From Pseudoflavonifractor sp050943825 (GTDB lineage: Bacteria; Bacillota; Clostridia; Oscillospirales; Oscillospiraceae): a stretch of DNA of 64,000 nt. The translations under genes and the position numbers were made by a program. The notes under the pieces were generated by a model, which searched no databases, was not told the origin of the DNA, and saw only the letters and a list, made by a program, of their open reading frames with translations. Positions 44,565-52,789 of the stretch are shown piece by piece. The stretch is from the NCBI RefSeq assembly GCF_050943825.1, contig NZ_JBMNPX010000004.1, forward strand, positions 124,001 to 188,000, written 5' to 3'. How positions within the stretch are numbered: the stretch's first letter is position 1; every line of letters starts with the position of its first letter.

Positions 44565-45929
44565 TCACGAGAGCAGCACGGAGCCGTCCCCGGCCAGCTC
44601 GGTCAGTTTGCCGTCCCGCACAAAGCCCATCTTCTCCAGCCAGTCCTGGAAGGGCTTGATGGCGGTCAGGCCGAAGAGCTCCCGCAGGGCAGCGGTCTCG
44701 TGGAAGCCGGTGGTCTGGTAGTTGAGCATTACGTCGTCGCCGTGGGGGATACCCATAAAGTAGTTGCACCCGGCGGCGGTGAGGAGGACGGCCAGGTCCT
44801 CGATGTCGTTCTGGTCGGCCTTCATGTGGTTGGTGTAGCAGGCATCGCAGCCCATGGGCACGCCGGTCAGCTTGCCCATAAAGTGGTCTTCCAATCCAGC
44901 CCGTATAACTTGCTTGGAATTATACAGATATTCGGGGCCGATGAAGCCCACCACCGTGTTCACCAGGAAGGGCTGGAACCGCTTGGCAAAGCCGTAGCAC
45001 CGGGCCTCCATCACCACTTGGTCGGCGCCGTGGTGGGCCTCGGAACTGAGCTCAGAGCCCTGGCCGGTCTCAAAGTACATCACGTTGGGGCCGGTGGCGG
45101 TACCCTCCCGGAGGGCCAGCTGTCGGGCCTCCTCGATGAGCTTCCCGTCCAGACCGAAGGCCTCGTTGCCCTTCTGGCTGCCGGCGATGGACTGGAAGAT
45201 GAGGTCGCAGGGAGCTCCCTGCTTCACCGCGTCCATCTGGGTGGTCACGTGGGCCAGGACACAGATCTGGGTGGGGATCTCCCACCGGGTGCGGATTTCA
45301 TGGAACCGGTCCAGCACCCGCCGCACGCTCTCCACGCTGTCGTCCACCGGGTTGAGACCCAGCACCGCGTCTCCCGCGCCGAAGGTCAGGCCCTCCAGAA
45401 GGGAGGCCATGATGCCGTCCGGGTCGTCGGTGGGGTGGTTGGGCTGGAGGCGGCAGGACAGGGTGCCCTTCTCTCCGATGGTGGTGTTGCAGGTGGCGGT
45501 GACCCGCAGCTTTCTGGCCGCGTAGATCAGGTCCAGATTGCTCATGATCTTGGTCACAGCGGCGATCATCTCGGCGGTCAGGCCCCGGGAGATGCGGCGG
45601 ATGTCCGCGCCGGTGTGTTTCTCGTCCAGCAGCCACTCCCGCAGCTCGGACACGGTCCAGTTGCGGATCTCACCGTAAATTTTCTCGTTCACATCGTCCT
45701 GGATGATGCGGGTGACCTCGTCCTCCTCGTAGGGCACGGCGGGGTTCTCCCGCAGGTCGGACAGGAGCAGGTTGGCCGTCACCACCTTGGCCGCTACCCG
45801 CTCCTCGGCGTTCTCGGCGGCGATGCCCGCAAGCCGGTCACCCGACTTCTCCTCGTTGGCCTTGGCCAGCACGTCCTTCACCGATTGGAATGTATAAACA
45901 TGGCCGTGCAGGCTGGTTTTCAGTATCAT
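44565..45929 (-). CDS. eutB: Ethanolamine ammonia-lyase large subunit EutB
   Basis: 454 aa, full family length. TIM-barrel subunit that converts ethanolamine to acetaldehyde and ammonia with adenosylcobalamin. Hallmarks: SRLQPNHPTDDPDGI-like segment (here CRLQPNHPTDDPDGI), NPVDDSVESVRR, YFETGQGSELSSEAHHG, GFIGPEYLYNSKQVIRAGLED, GDDVMLNYQTTGFHE. Overlaps eutA by 4 nt. Confidence 0.97.
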   Translation of the reverse strand: MILKTSLHGHVYTFQSVKDVLAKANEEKSGDRLAGIAAENAEERVAAKVVTANLLLSDLRENPAVPYEEDEVTRIIQDDVNEKIYGEIRNWTVSELREWLLDEKHTGADIRRISRGLTAEMIAAVTKIMSNLDLIYAARKLRVTATCNTTIGEKGTLSCRLQPNHPTDDPDGIMASLLEGLTFGAGDAVLGLNPVDDSVESVRRVLDRFHEIRTRWEIPTQICVLAHVTTQMDAVKQGAPCDLIFQSIAGSQKGNEAFGLDGKLIEEARQLALREGTATGPNVMYFETGQGSELSSEAHHGADQVVMEARCYGFAKRFQPFLVNTVVGFIGPEYLYNSKQVIRAGLEDHFMGKLTGVPMGCDACYTNHMKADQNDIEDLAVLLTAAGCNYFMGIPHGDDVMLNYQTTGFHETAALRELFGLTAIKPFQDWLEKMGFVRDGKLTELAGDGSVLLS

Positions 45930-47398
45930 GGTCTGTTTCCCCCTTGTGTTTGCTTTTCACTGCCCTGGGACTGGAAGGCCAGGGTCTTTACCACCACCGG
46001 CAGCACCGCGCCGCCGGCCACCGGCGCGCCGATGTCCAAATAGTCCCCGCTGCCGGCGCTGATGCCGTCCAGGCAGAGAATGGCCCCCTCCGCCCCCAGC
46101 AGGGGCCAGAGGGTCTGGCCCAGCACCTTGGCCATGTCCCCCTCCACCGCAATGACGGGGAACATGCCCCGCTCTAGCAGCGGCTCCATCCCGGCTTTGA
46201 TGCCCCGGGCCAGGTCCTGGATTCTGCCATAGGCCGGGTTGGGTTCACCCTGCAGGCTGAGGGCAATCTGGGTCATGCCCCCCTGGTCGGCAAACCAGCC
46301 CGCCTTCTCCCGCAGGGCGGCGGCCATCTTGTCACCGCCGCTCTCCTCCTCCGCCGTCAGCCGGAGGACAGGCAGGTTTTTCAGTGGGAAGGACACATTG
46401 CGGTAGAAGATGGTGGAGCCGGACACCTGGGTGGAGTGGCTGCCCGCCCCCACCACGGTGGCCCGGATGGTCTCAGTGCCCCGGACGATGCCCGCCCGCT
46501 GAAAGGCAGGAGACGCGGCGATGGCCCTGCCCAGCAGGACGCCGATGTCCCCGTAGGCAAAGGCGTCCTCCGGCGGTGACCAGATGCAGTCGGCCACCCC
46601 ACCGGAGAAGGACACCCCGTCCACCCCATCCGGCGGCGTCCAGGTGGTGTCTCTGGTCATAAGGGCTTCCAGCAGACTGTCCGGCGGTATCAGTCCCGCC
46701 GCCTGTTCCAGGGCACGGGTCAGGGCGGACACTACCGGTTCCAGAATGGATTCCTCCGCCCGGTCTCCTACCCTTGGAATGGGTACGCCACTGACGGACA
46801 TCCCCAGCCGCTCCAGCGCCGGTGAGACGTAGGTGATGCGCCCCCGCTCGGTCTTGATGAGCCGCCCTCCTACGTCCAGACAGCCGGTGGCCGTCAGGGC
46901 ACCATTTTCGTAGAATGCCAGGTTGGAGGTGCCTCCTCCGATGTCAAAGTGTAATATCTTCTCGTGATGTTCCTTGGAGTATTCGTCCATCCCCGCCCCA
47001 CGGGCCGCCAGGATGGATTCCAGGTCGGGCCCGGCTGTGGCCACCACAAAGTCTCCGGCGAAGTCGGACAGGGCGGCCAACACCTGCCGGGCGTTCTCCT
47101 TCCGGGCGGTCTCGCCGGTGATGATGACCGCGCCGGTGGAGATGTCCGCCTGTCGAAAACCCGACTTGCGGTACTCCTCCGCCACAATGGCCCTCACCCC
47201 TTCGGCGTCAATCGCCGTCTCGGAGAGAAGGGGTGTAAAGTGGATGGCGCTGCGGTAGAGTACCTCCTTCTCCCCGATGGCGATGCGGGGCACGGAGAAG
47301 GGCCCCGCCCGGTTCTCCAGGGTCAGGCGGGAGATGACCAGCTGGGTGGTGGAGGTGCCGATGTCGATGCCCACGGACAGGAGCTGCTCGGGCGCCAT
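45926..47398 (-). CDS. eutA: Ethanolamine ammonia-lyase reactivase EutA
   Basis: 490 aa HSP70/actin-fold protein that releases damaged cobalamin from EutBC using ATP. N-terminal SVGIDIGTSTTQLVIS and HFDIGGGTSNLAFYENG phosphate-binding motifs; C-terminal GISAGSGDYLDIGAPVAGG. Starts directly after the eutG stop, and its last bases hold the eutB start. Confidence 0.94.
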   Translation of the reverse strand: MAPEQLLSVGIDIGTSTTQLVISRLTLENRAGPFSVPRIAIGEKEVLYRSAIHFTPLLSETAIDAEGVRAIVAEEYRKSGFRQADISTGAVIITGETARKENARQVLAALSDFAGDFVVATAGPDLESILAARGAGMDEYSKEHHEKILHFDIGGGTSNLAFYENGALTATGCLDVGGRLIKTERGRITYVSPALERLGMSVSGVPIPRVGDRAEESILEPVVSALTRALEQAAGLIPPDSLLEALMTRDTTWTPPDGVDGVSFSGGVADCIWSPPEDAFAYGDIGVLLGRAIAASPAFQRAGIVRGTETIRATVVGAGSHSTQVSGSTIFYRNVSFPLKNLPVLRLTAEEESGGDKMAAALREKAGWFADQGGMTQIALSLQGEPNPAYGRIQDLARGIKAGMEPLLERGMFPVIAVEGDMAKVLGQTLWPLLGAEGAILCLDGISAGSGDYLDIGAPVAGGAVLPVVVKTLAFQSQGSEKQTQGGNRP

Positions 47399-48478
47399 TT
47401 ACATCAGCTCCTTCAAAATGGCCTTTAAATCCTCCCGGGTGGCGGGCCTGGGGTTGCCCGGGGCGCACACGTCAGCCAGAGCGGCCTGAGCGATGCTGTC
47501 CAGGTCGGCCAGCAGGGTCTGTCCCTCCATGCCGCAGTCGGTGAGCTTCTCCGGCATGCCCAGGCTTACCCGCAGCCGCTTGACGCCGCCTATCAGAGCC
47601 CGAGGATTCTTGGCCAGGCCACACATCCCTGCGAGCCGGGCGTACTTGTCCGCCGCCCCCTTGTCGGCGCTGTTAAAGGCGATGATATGGGGCAGGAGCA
47701 TGGCGTTGAGCCGCCCGTGGGGGATGTGGTACCGGCCGCCCAGAGCGTGGGCCAGGGCGTGGCAGATGCCCAGCCCGGCGGCGTTGAAGGAGAGGCCCGC
47801 CAGACAGGAGGCCAGCAGCATCTCCCCCTTTGCTCCGCTGTCCCCGGCGTGGGCATGGCTCAGGCTGCGCCAGGCCATGGAGAAGGCCTTCTCCCCCATG
47901 GCGTCGCTGAAGGGGGTGGCTTTTTTTGCCACACAGCCCTCGGCGGCGTGGGTGAGCACATCCATGCCTGTGTCCGCCGTCACCGCCGGGGGCACTCCGG
48001 CCAGGAGGGACGCGTCCAGCACCGCGCAGTCGGGCAGCAGGGCGCTGTCCACCAGGGGGTACTTCACCCCCGCGTCCGCGTTGGTGAGGACGGCAAAGGA
48101 GGTGACCTCCGACCCGGTGCCCGCCGTGGTGGGGATGCACCACAGCTCCGGGGGCGGATTCCCGCCGGCAAAGTGGCGCATGGCCTTGGCGCAGTCCATG
48201 GGAGAGCCGCCGCCGAAGGCCAGCACCGTGTCCGGCCCAAAGGCCCGCAGGGCGTGGACCCCCTGGGCCACCAGATGAAGGGACGGGTCGGGCTTCACCT
48301 GGTCGAACACGCTGATTTCGCAGCCCTTCAGCCGCGCCTTCACCCCCTCCAGCAGCCCGGATTTATGGGCGAGAAATTCGTCCGTCACAATGAGCACCCG
48401 CCGCCCCGCCAGCTCCTCCAGGGCCGCCAGGGCATCCGGCCCGAACCGGATCTCCGGCCTGATCGCAAAAAGCTCCAT
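47399..48478 (-). CDS. eutG: Iron-containing alcohol dehydrogenase EutG
   Basis: 359 aa. Reduces acetaldehyde to ethanol to recycle NADH in the compartment. Fe-ADH landmarks: FGGGSPMDCAKAM, PTTAGTGSEVTSFAV, DTGMDVLTHAAE, and metal-binding His residues in GICHALAHALGGRYHIPHG. First gene of the eut operon; GAGGAAAAGG lies upstream of its ATG. Somewhat shorter than E. coli EutG (395). Confidence 0.92.
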   Translation of the reverse strand: MELFAIRPEIRFGPDALAALEELAGRRVLIVTDEFLAHKSGLLEGVKARLKGCEISVFDQVKPDPSLHLVAQGVHALRAFGPDTVLAFGGGSPMDCAKAMRHFAGGNPPPELWCIPTTAGTGSEVTSFAVLTNADAGVKYPLVDSALLPDCAVLDASLLAGVPPAVTADTGMDVLTHAAEGCVAKKATPFSDAMGEKAFSMAWRSLSHAHAGDSGAKGEMLLASCLAGLSFNAAGLGICHALAHALGGRYHIPHGRLNAMLLPHIIAFNSADKGAADKYARLAGMCGLAKNPRALIGGVKRLRVSLGMPEKLTDCGMEGQTLLADLDSIAQAALADVCAPGNPRPATREDLKAILKELM

Positions 48479-48537
48479 GTTTTCTGCCTGCCTTTTCCTC
48501 AGATGGCGTTAGTATTGCAGAATTCTCAAAAAATATA

Positions 48538-48565
48538 GCCCCTGCGGAAAATTTTCCGCAGGGGC
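48538..48565 (-). terminator. Second hairpin upstream of eutG (terminator or attenuator)
   Basis: Perfect 28-nt palindrome ending in GGGGC, followed on the minus strand by TATATTTTTTG. It lies between the Big2 gene terminator and eutG, 60 nt before the eutG start. No clear eut promoter is found downstream of it, so it may sit in the eut leader as a regulated terminator. Confidence 0.6.
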
Positions 48566-48604
48566 AAAAAACAGGAGGCCTCCGGATTGCCGGAGACCTC
48601 CTGT
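48565..48604 (-). terminator. Terminator of the zinc-ribbon/Big2 gene
   Basis: Arms of 15 bp with one mismatch (48571-48585 with 48590-48604), followed by T6 on the minus strand, just after the gene's stop. Confidence 0.85.
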
Positions 48605-48624
48605 CGATTTCATATCTTCTGTTC

Positions 48625-49668
48625 TTACCAGGAGCAGCGCACGATGCACTTGAGGGTCTGGCCGTCCACCGTGGCGGTGACGGTGGTGGTACCCTTGGAC
48701 ACAGCGGTGACGGTGCCGTCGCCGGAGATGGTGGCCACAGAGGAGTCGGAAATGCTCCAGGTGGGGTTGGAGCTGGTGCCGCTCACCTTGAGCTGCCACT
48801 TGGCCCCCGCCTCACTGAGCGTAAAGTCGGTGCGGTTGAGGGACAGGGTGGTGGAGGTGCTGCCGCCGGAGCTGGTGGAACCGCCGGAACTGCCGGAGGC
48901 GCTGGTGACCGAGTTGTAGACCTTGCAGGTCTGGGTATATCCGCCGGCCATGGTGGCGGTGATGGTGGCGGTACCGGTCTTGCCAGCCGGGCTCACCTTG
49001 CCGTTTTCATCCACGGTGACGATGGAGGGGTCGCTGCTCTCCCAGGTGATGGTACCGGTGGAGCCGGCGGGAGAGAAGGTGACCTTCAGGGTCACGGGGT
49101 CGGGGTACTTGTTGCTCAGGCTGAACTCCGTCAGGCTGAGGGTAAAGCCGGTGGCAGTCTGCCCGGCGGGAATTTCGCCGGTGTCGCCGCCCTCCGGGTC
49201 CTGGGAGCCGCTGGGCTGGGGCGCAGCGGAGTCTGTGGGCTGGGGCTCGGCGCTGTCGCTGGGGCTGGGAGCGGGCGTGTTGCTGGTCACAGGGTTGGGA
49301 TCCGGATCCACCGCCTGTTCGCCCTTGTGAATAAAGGGCCCGATAATGGTAACCACAATATAGATAGCGGCGGCGATGAGAGCCAGAGAGAGCACCCAGC
49401 CCACAATCTGGAGGGGCGTGGGGCCGCCGCCGTAGCCGCCGCCCCGGGTATTGCTCTTGAGACGCTTGCCGCCCCTGTGGCGGGGTTCGTCCTCGTCATA
49501 GACCTCATCTTCGTAGTCATTATCGTAGTCGTCCTGATATTTTCCACGGCCATAGACCTCCTGCTCCTCGCAGAAGGGGCAGCGTTTATAGGTAACGGCA
49601 TAATACTCGCCGCAGTTTTCGCAGCGGATGGTTTCATTTCGTGCGCCGGTGGGCTTTCTGGCGGCCAT
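48625..49668 (-). CDS. Zinc-ribbon, single-pass membrane protein with two Ig-like (Big2) domains
   Basis: 347 aa. Residues 14-32 hold a CxxC...CxxC zinc ribbon (CENCGEYYAVTYKRCPFC), followed by an Asp/Glu/Tyr-rich acidic stretch, an Arg/Gly segment, one membrane helix (about 85-110), a Pro/Ser/Asp linker (about 118-165), then two bacterial Ig-like group 2 domains (SPAGSTGTITWESSDPSIVT and SNPTWSISDSSVATIS) separated by a Ser/Gly spacer. The ribbon would be cytoplasmic and the Ig domains outside. Function unknown; it could sense or anchor. Own promoter and terminator. Confidence 0.85.
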   Translation of the reverse strand: MAARKPTGARNETIRCENCGEYYAVTYKRCPFCEEQEVYGRGKYQDDYDNDYEDEVYDEDEPRHRGGKRLKSNTRGGGYGGGPTPLQIVGWVLSLALIAAAIYIVVTIIGPFIHKGEQAVDPDPNPVTSNTPAPSPSDSAEPQPTDSAAPQPSGSQDPEGGDTGEIPAGQTATGFTLSLTEFSLSNKYPDPVTLKVTFSPAGSTGTITWESSDPSIVTVDENGKVSPAGKTGTATITATMAGGYTQTCKVYNSVTSASGSSGGSTSSGGSTSTTLSLNRTDFTLSEAGAKWQLKVSGTSSNPTWSISDSSVATISGDGTVTAVSKGTTTVTATVDGQTLKCIVRCSW

Positions 49669-49706
49669 GTGTATCCCTCCGTCATTTTGGTGTCATATCA
49701 CCTCTA

Positions 49707-49735
49707 ATCTTACACGCTGCGGCAGGAATCGTCAA
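49707..49735 (-). promoter_or_regulatory. Promoter of the zinc-ribbon/Big2 gene
   Basis: Minus strand: -35 TTGACG (49730-49735), 17-bp spacer, -10 TAAGAT (49707-49712), 39 nt before the ATG. Confidence 0.75.
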
Positions 49736-49801
49736 CGGTCTAACGCAAATTGTACGTTATTTTTTATATTTTATGTCTACTCATAAAAGTAAGGTGCAGG
49801 A

Positions 49802-49830
49802 TTGATTATCCACTCTCCATCCGATATAAT
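49802..49830 (+). promoter_or_regulatory. Promoter of the AAA+ gene
   Basis: -35 TTGATT (49802-49807), 17-bp spacer, -10 TATAAT (49825-49830), 39 nt before the ATG. Confidence 0.8.
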
Positions 49831-49868
49831 GTCTGTTGAACCATAAATGAAATGGGAGTTGAGGCCTG

Positions 49869-51401
49869 ATGAAGGGTTCCATGACCGCGGCGGCGGTTCA
49901 TAAACAGTATGAGGACGGCATCTCTGCCTTCCGGCGTCAGATCGGGGACGCTGCGCTGCGCCAGCGCTTTGCCGCCGAGGCGGACGCCTTTTTCCGCGCC
50001 TGCGCGCTGGGCGTCTGGGGACGGGACGGCAATGCCCTCACTCCCCGCCACGTGGAGTACTACAACGCGGTGTATACCAAGGGGAACCCGGTGCCCTCCA
50101 TCCTGTTCTGGGAGCTGTCCTCCGCGGTGGCGGAGTACCCCGGCTTCCAGGCCCCCGGCTTTTTCGCCCGGATGCGGGCCAGCGACCGGGTTTCAGGCGG
50201 AAAGCTGTCCCGCCGCTTCGTGGATCTGATGACTCTGATGTTGCTGCTTTTCGCGGCGGTGGACGACATTGTCAGCGAGGAGGAGGCCGGGTTTGTCAAC
50301 CACTGTGCCGACACCCTGCTGGCCCTGTGTGACCGGGACGGTCTCAAGGGTGACAAGGCCCCTCTGGATGTCAACGACTTCATCACCCGCCGTCCCGTCG
50401 CCCCCAAGCCGGACACCCCGGCTCCCGCCGCTCAGGGCGAGGGTGCGCCCCAGGCTGCCGCCCAGCCCAAGGAGGAGGCAGAGCCCGCCCCCAGCCTGGA
50501 GGAGCTGCTGGCGGAACTGGACAGCCTGTGCGGCCTGGAGAAGGTAAAAAAGGACGTTAAGAGCCTGATTAACCTGGTCAAGGTACGCAAAATGCGCCAG
50601 GAGCACAACCTGCCCGTGCCCCCCATGAGCCTGCACCTGGTGTTTATGGGCAATCCGGGCACCGGCAAGACCACGGTGGCCCGCCTGCTGGCCAAGATTT
50701 ACCACGCCATCGGGGTGCTGTCCAAGGGCCAGCTGGTGGAGGTGGACCGGTCCGGTCTGGTGGCCGGATTTGTGGGCCAGACCGCCATCAAGACCAGTGA
50801 GGTCATTCAGAAGGCCCTGGGCGGCGTGCTCTTCATCGACGAGGCCTACGCCCTGGCCAACCAGGACTCCCCCAACGACTTCGGCAAGGAGGCCATCGAG
50901 GCCCTGCTCAAGGGTATGGAGGACCACCGGGCCGACCTGATTGTCATTGTGGCCGGATACACCGAGCTGATGAGCAATTTCATCAACGCCAACCCCGGCC
51001 TGGAGAGCCGCTTCAACAAGTATTTCTACTTTGAGGACTACAACGGCGACGAGCTGATGGAGATTTTCCGCTCCATGTGCAAGAAGAACGGCTACACCCT
51101 GGACGAGGAGACGGACCAGTTTGCCGCCGAGGGCTTTAAGCAGCTCTACGAGGAGCGGGACGAGAATTTCGGCAACGCCCGGGACGTGCGCAACGTCTTT
51201 GAGCGGGCGGTGGCCCGCCAGGCCGACCGGGTGGCGGCGCTGGAGAACCCCAGCAAGGAGGACCTGATGGCCATCACGGTGTCCGACCTGAAGGAGGATG
51301 ACGAGCCGGAGGAGACGCCCGGCCAGGCCATCGCCCAGGATGCCGCCCCCCTGCCTACGGAAGACGGCGGGGCGGAAGATCGCACTCCCACCCAAGAATA
51401 A
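49869..51401 (+). CDS. CbxX/CfqX-family AAA+ ATPase with N-terminal helical domain
   Basis: 510 aa. Residues 1-170 are helical and include SRRFVDLMTLMLLLFAAVDD then SEEEAGFVNHCADTLLAL, a TerB-like acidic helix pair; a Pro/Ala/Glu linker follows (about 178-205). The AAA+ core has Walker A FMGNPGTGKTTVARLLA, Walker B GGVLFIDEAYALA, sensor region PGLESRFNKYFYF and the arginine-rich NFGNARDVRNVFERAV typical of CbxX. Such proteins remodel partner complexes (rubisco activation in autotrophs); the partner here is unknown. An ATG at 49881 is an alternative start. The 3' end overlaps the convergent DUF6809-like gene by 47 bp. Confidence 0.88.
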   Translation: MKGSMTAAAVHKQYEDGISAFRRQIGDAALRQRFAAEADAFFRACALGVWGRDGNALTPRHVEYYNAVYTKGNPVPSILFWELSSAVAEYPGFQAPGFFARMRASDRVSGGKLSRRFVDLMTLMLLLFAAVDDIVSEEEAGFVNHCADTLLALCDRDGLKGDKAPLDVNDFITRRPVAPKPDTPAPAAQGEGAPQAAAQPKEEAEPAPSLEELLAELDSLCGLEKVKKDVKSLINLVKVRKMRQEHNLPVPPMSLHLVFMGNPGTGKTTVARLLAKIYHAIGVLSKGQLVEVDRSGLVAGFVGQTAIKTSEVIQKALGGVLFIDEAYALANQDSPNDFGKEAIEALLKGMEDHRADLIVIVAGYTELMSNFINANPGLESRFNKYFYFEDYNGDELMEIFRSMCKKNGYTLDEETDQFAAEGFKQLYEERDENFGNARDVRNVFERAVARQADRVAALENPSKEDLMAITVSDLKEDDEPEETPGQAIAQDAAPLPTEDGGAEDRTPTQE

Positions 51402-51588
51402 GGCCCAGGCGCAGACCGGCCTGAAAGCCTGTGATGGAGGCGTTGGTAACCAGGCTCTCCTTGGCGGCAGCCATTTCCGGGGGCAGTTCGGACAGTATCT
51501 TTTCCAGTTCTGCCGTCTCCTCGGGAAACAGGTCCAGGTTCTGCCTCTCCACAAAGAAGCAGTGCAGTTCCTCCAGGGCTGATTCCAT
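51355..51588 (-). CDS. Small DUF6809-like protein
   Basis: 77 aa: MESALEELHCFFVERQNLDL, a Glu-rich helix, then ITGFQAGLRLGLILGWE near the C-terminus, the pattern of DUF6809-type small proteins often seen near XRE regulators. Strong GAGGAGGAAAAG site before ATG. Overlaps the AAA+ gene end-to-end on the opposite strand and is divergent from an XRE regulator with an operator-like palindrome between them. Confidence 0.6.
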   Translation of the reverse strand: MESALEELHCFFVERQNLDLFPEETAELEKILSELPPEMAAAKESLVTNASITGFQAGLRLGLILGWECDLPPRRLP

Positions 51589-51629
51589 ACCTTTTCCTCC
51601 TCACGTCATATATTGCGTGTTCATAATAT

Positions 51630-51647
51630 CACGCTACAAATAGCGTG
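51630..51647. promoter_or_regulatory. 18-bp palindrome, candidate XRE operator
   Basis: CACGCTA-caaa-TAGCGTG, 7-bp perfect arms; a further TATTGCGTG half-site lies at 51611-51619. It sits in the 75-bp divergent gap between the DUF6809-like gene and the XRE gene. Confidence 0.6.
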
Positions 51648-51663
51648 TCAAAGGGCGTTGACT

Positions 51664-51882
51664 ATGATTTTCAACCAACGGGTCCGCCAGCTGCGGGAAG
51701 AGGCCGGGCTGACGCAGGAGCAGGCTGCAAAGGCGCTGAGCATCAGCAGCCGGAACTACCAGCGGCTGGAGGCGGACGATGCCATTCCCAGCTATAAGAG
51801 CATGCTGGCGATTGGCGAGTATTACCGCGTCTCCCTGGACTATCTAGTGGGGCGGACAGAAAAACGTGAAATCAATCTTTGA
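51664..51882 (+). CDS. XRE-family helix-turn-helix regulator
   Basis: 72 aa, almost entirely an HTH_3 domain: QRVRQLREEAGLTQEQAAKA, SISSRNYQRLEADDAIPSYK, LAIGEYYRVSLDYLVGRTEK. Starts at ATG 51664. Likely represses itself and the divergent small gene through the palindrome at 51630-51647. Confidence 0.88.
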   Translation: MIFNQRVRQLREEAGLTQEQAAKALSISSRNYQRLEADDAIPSYKSMLAIGEYYRVSLDYLVGRTEKREINL

Positions 51883-51887
51883 ACAGA

Positions 51888-51925
51888 AACCGGGACGGGT
51901 CTTGCGACCTGTCCCGGTTGTCTTA
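51888..51925. terminator. Terminator between XRE and DUF554 genes
   Basis: 13-bp arms with one mismatch (51888-51900, 51907-51919), 6-nt loop, modest T tract on either strand. Confidence 0.6.
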
Positions 51926-51938
51926 TATTCGCTGATGT

Positions 51939-52649
51939 TCACCCCATCAGCCCGCTGAGCAGATTGGCCAGGGGGATGTAGCCAATGGGCAGGAAGATGG
52001 CGGGCAACATGTTGCCCACCCGGATTTTCTCCTTGGGCAGGCCCAGCATGTTCAGAGCAATACCCACGATGATGGTGCCGCCCACGGCGTTCATCTCGGT
52101 AACCACCGCCGGGTCCATCCCCTGACCCACCAGGGCAAAGATAATGGTCAGTCCGCCCTGGTAGAGAAGCAGCGGGATCACGGAGAAAGCCACGCCTACG
52201 CCCATAGCCGCAGCAAAGGTGATGGAGGTGACGCCGTCAATAACGCCCTTGGAAATCAGGATGTCGTACTTGCCCAGCATGCCCGCCTGCATGGATCCGT
52301 TGATGGCCATGGCCCCCACGCAGAAGAGGACCGAGGCGTTCACAAAGCCCTCCACAAAGCGGCTGTTGCTCTCCCCCCGGATCAGTCTCCGGCGGAGCAG
52401 GCCGCCCAGGCCGTCCATCCGCTTCTCGATGTTCAGTGCCTCTCCCAGCAGGGTGCCCACCACCATACAGACAATGACGCAGAGGGTGTCCGCCGTGCCA
52501 ATCATACCGGAGATGCCGATGCCCAGCACGCACAGGCCCAGGGCACAGGTGAGAATAGATGCGAACCGGTCGCTGATTTTGTTTTTGAACAGCAGTCCCA
52601 GAGCGCTGCCCAGCAGGACCAGCGCCACGTTGATGATGGTAGCAAGCAT
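51939..52649 (-). CDS. DUF554 (YdfK-like) membrane protein
   Basis: 236 aa with about seven hydrophobic helices. Typical DUF554 features: the start MLATIINVALVLLGSALGLL, KNKISDRF, MVVGTLLGEALNIEKRMD, ASVLFCVGAMAINGSMQAG, MNAVGGTIIVGIALNML. Function not established (possible transporter). The ATG at 52649 follows a GGGGGAAA site; the upstream GTG at 52667 would place the start before that site. Confidence 0.88.
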   Translation of the reverse strand: MLATIINVALVLLGSALGLLFKNKISDRFASILTCALGLCVLGIGISGMIGTADTLCVIVCMVVGTLLGEALNIEKRMDGLGGLLRRRLIRGESNSRFVEGFVNASVLFCVGAMAINGSMQAGMLGKYDILISKGVIDGVTSITFAAAMGVGVAFSVIPLLLYQGGLTIIFALVGQGMDPAVVTEMNAVGGTIIVGIALNMLGLPKEKIRVGNMLPAIFLPIGYIPLANLLSGLMG

Positions 52650-52789
52650 GGATTTTCCCCCGTTCACTTTTGCGCTTTACAGTGATAACTTTTCTATCAT
52701 ACCTCCAGATCCACCATTTGTCAAAGCGTTTCTGTTCTCATGTCCCCCTTGTCCCATGAATAAGCTGTTCAGGAAGGGGGGCGCGAACC

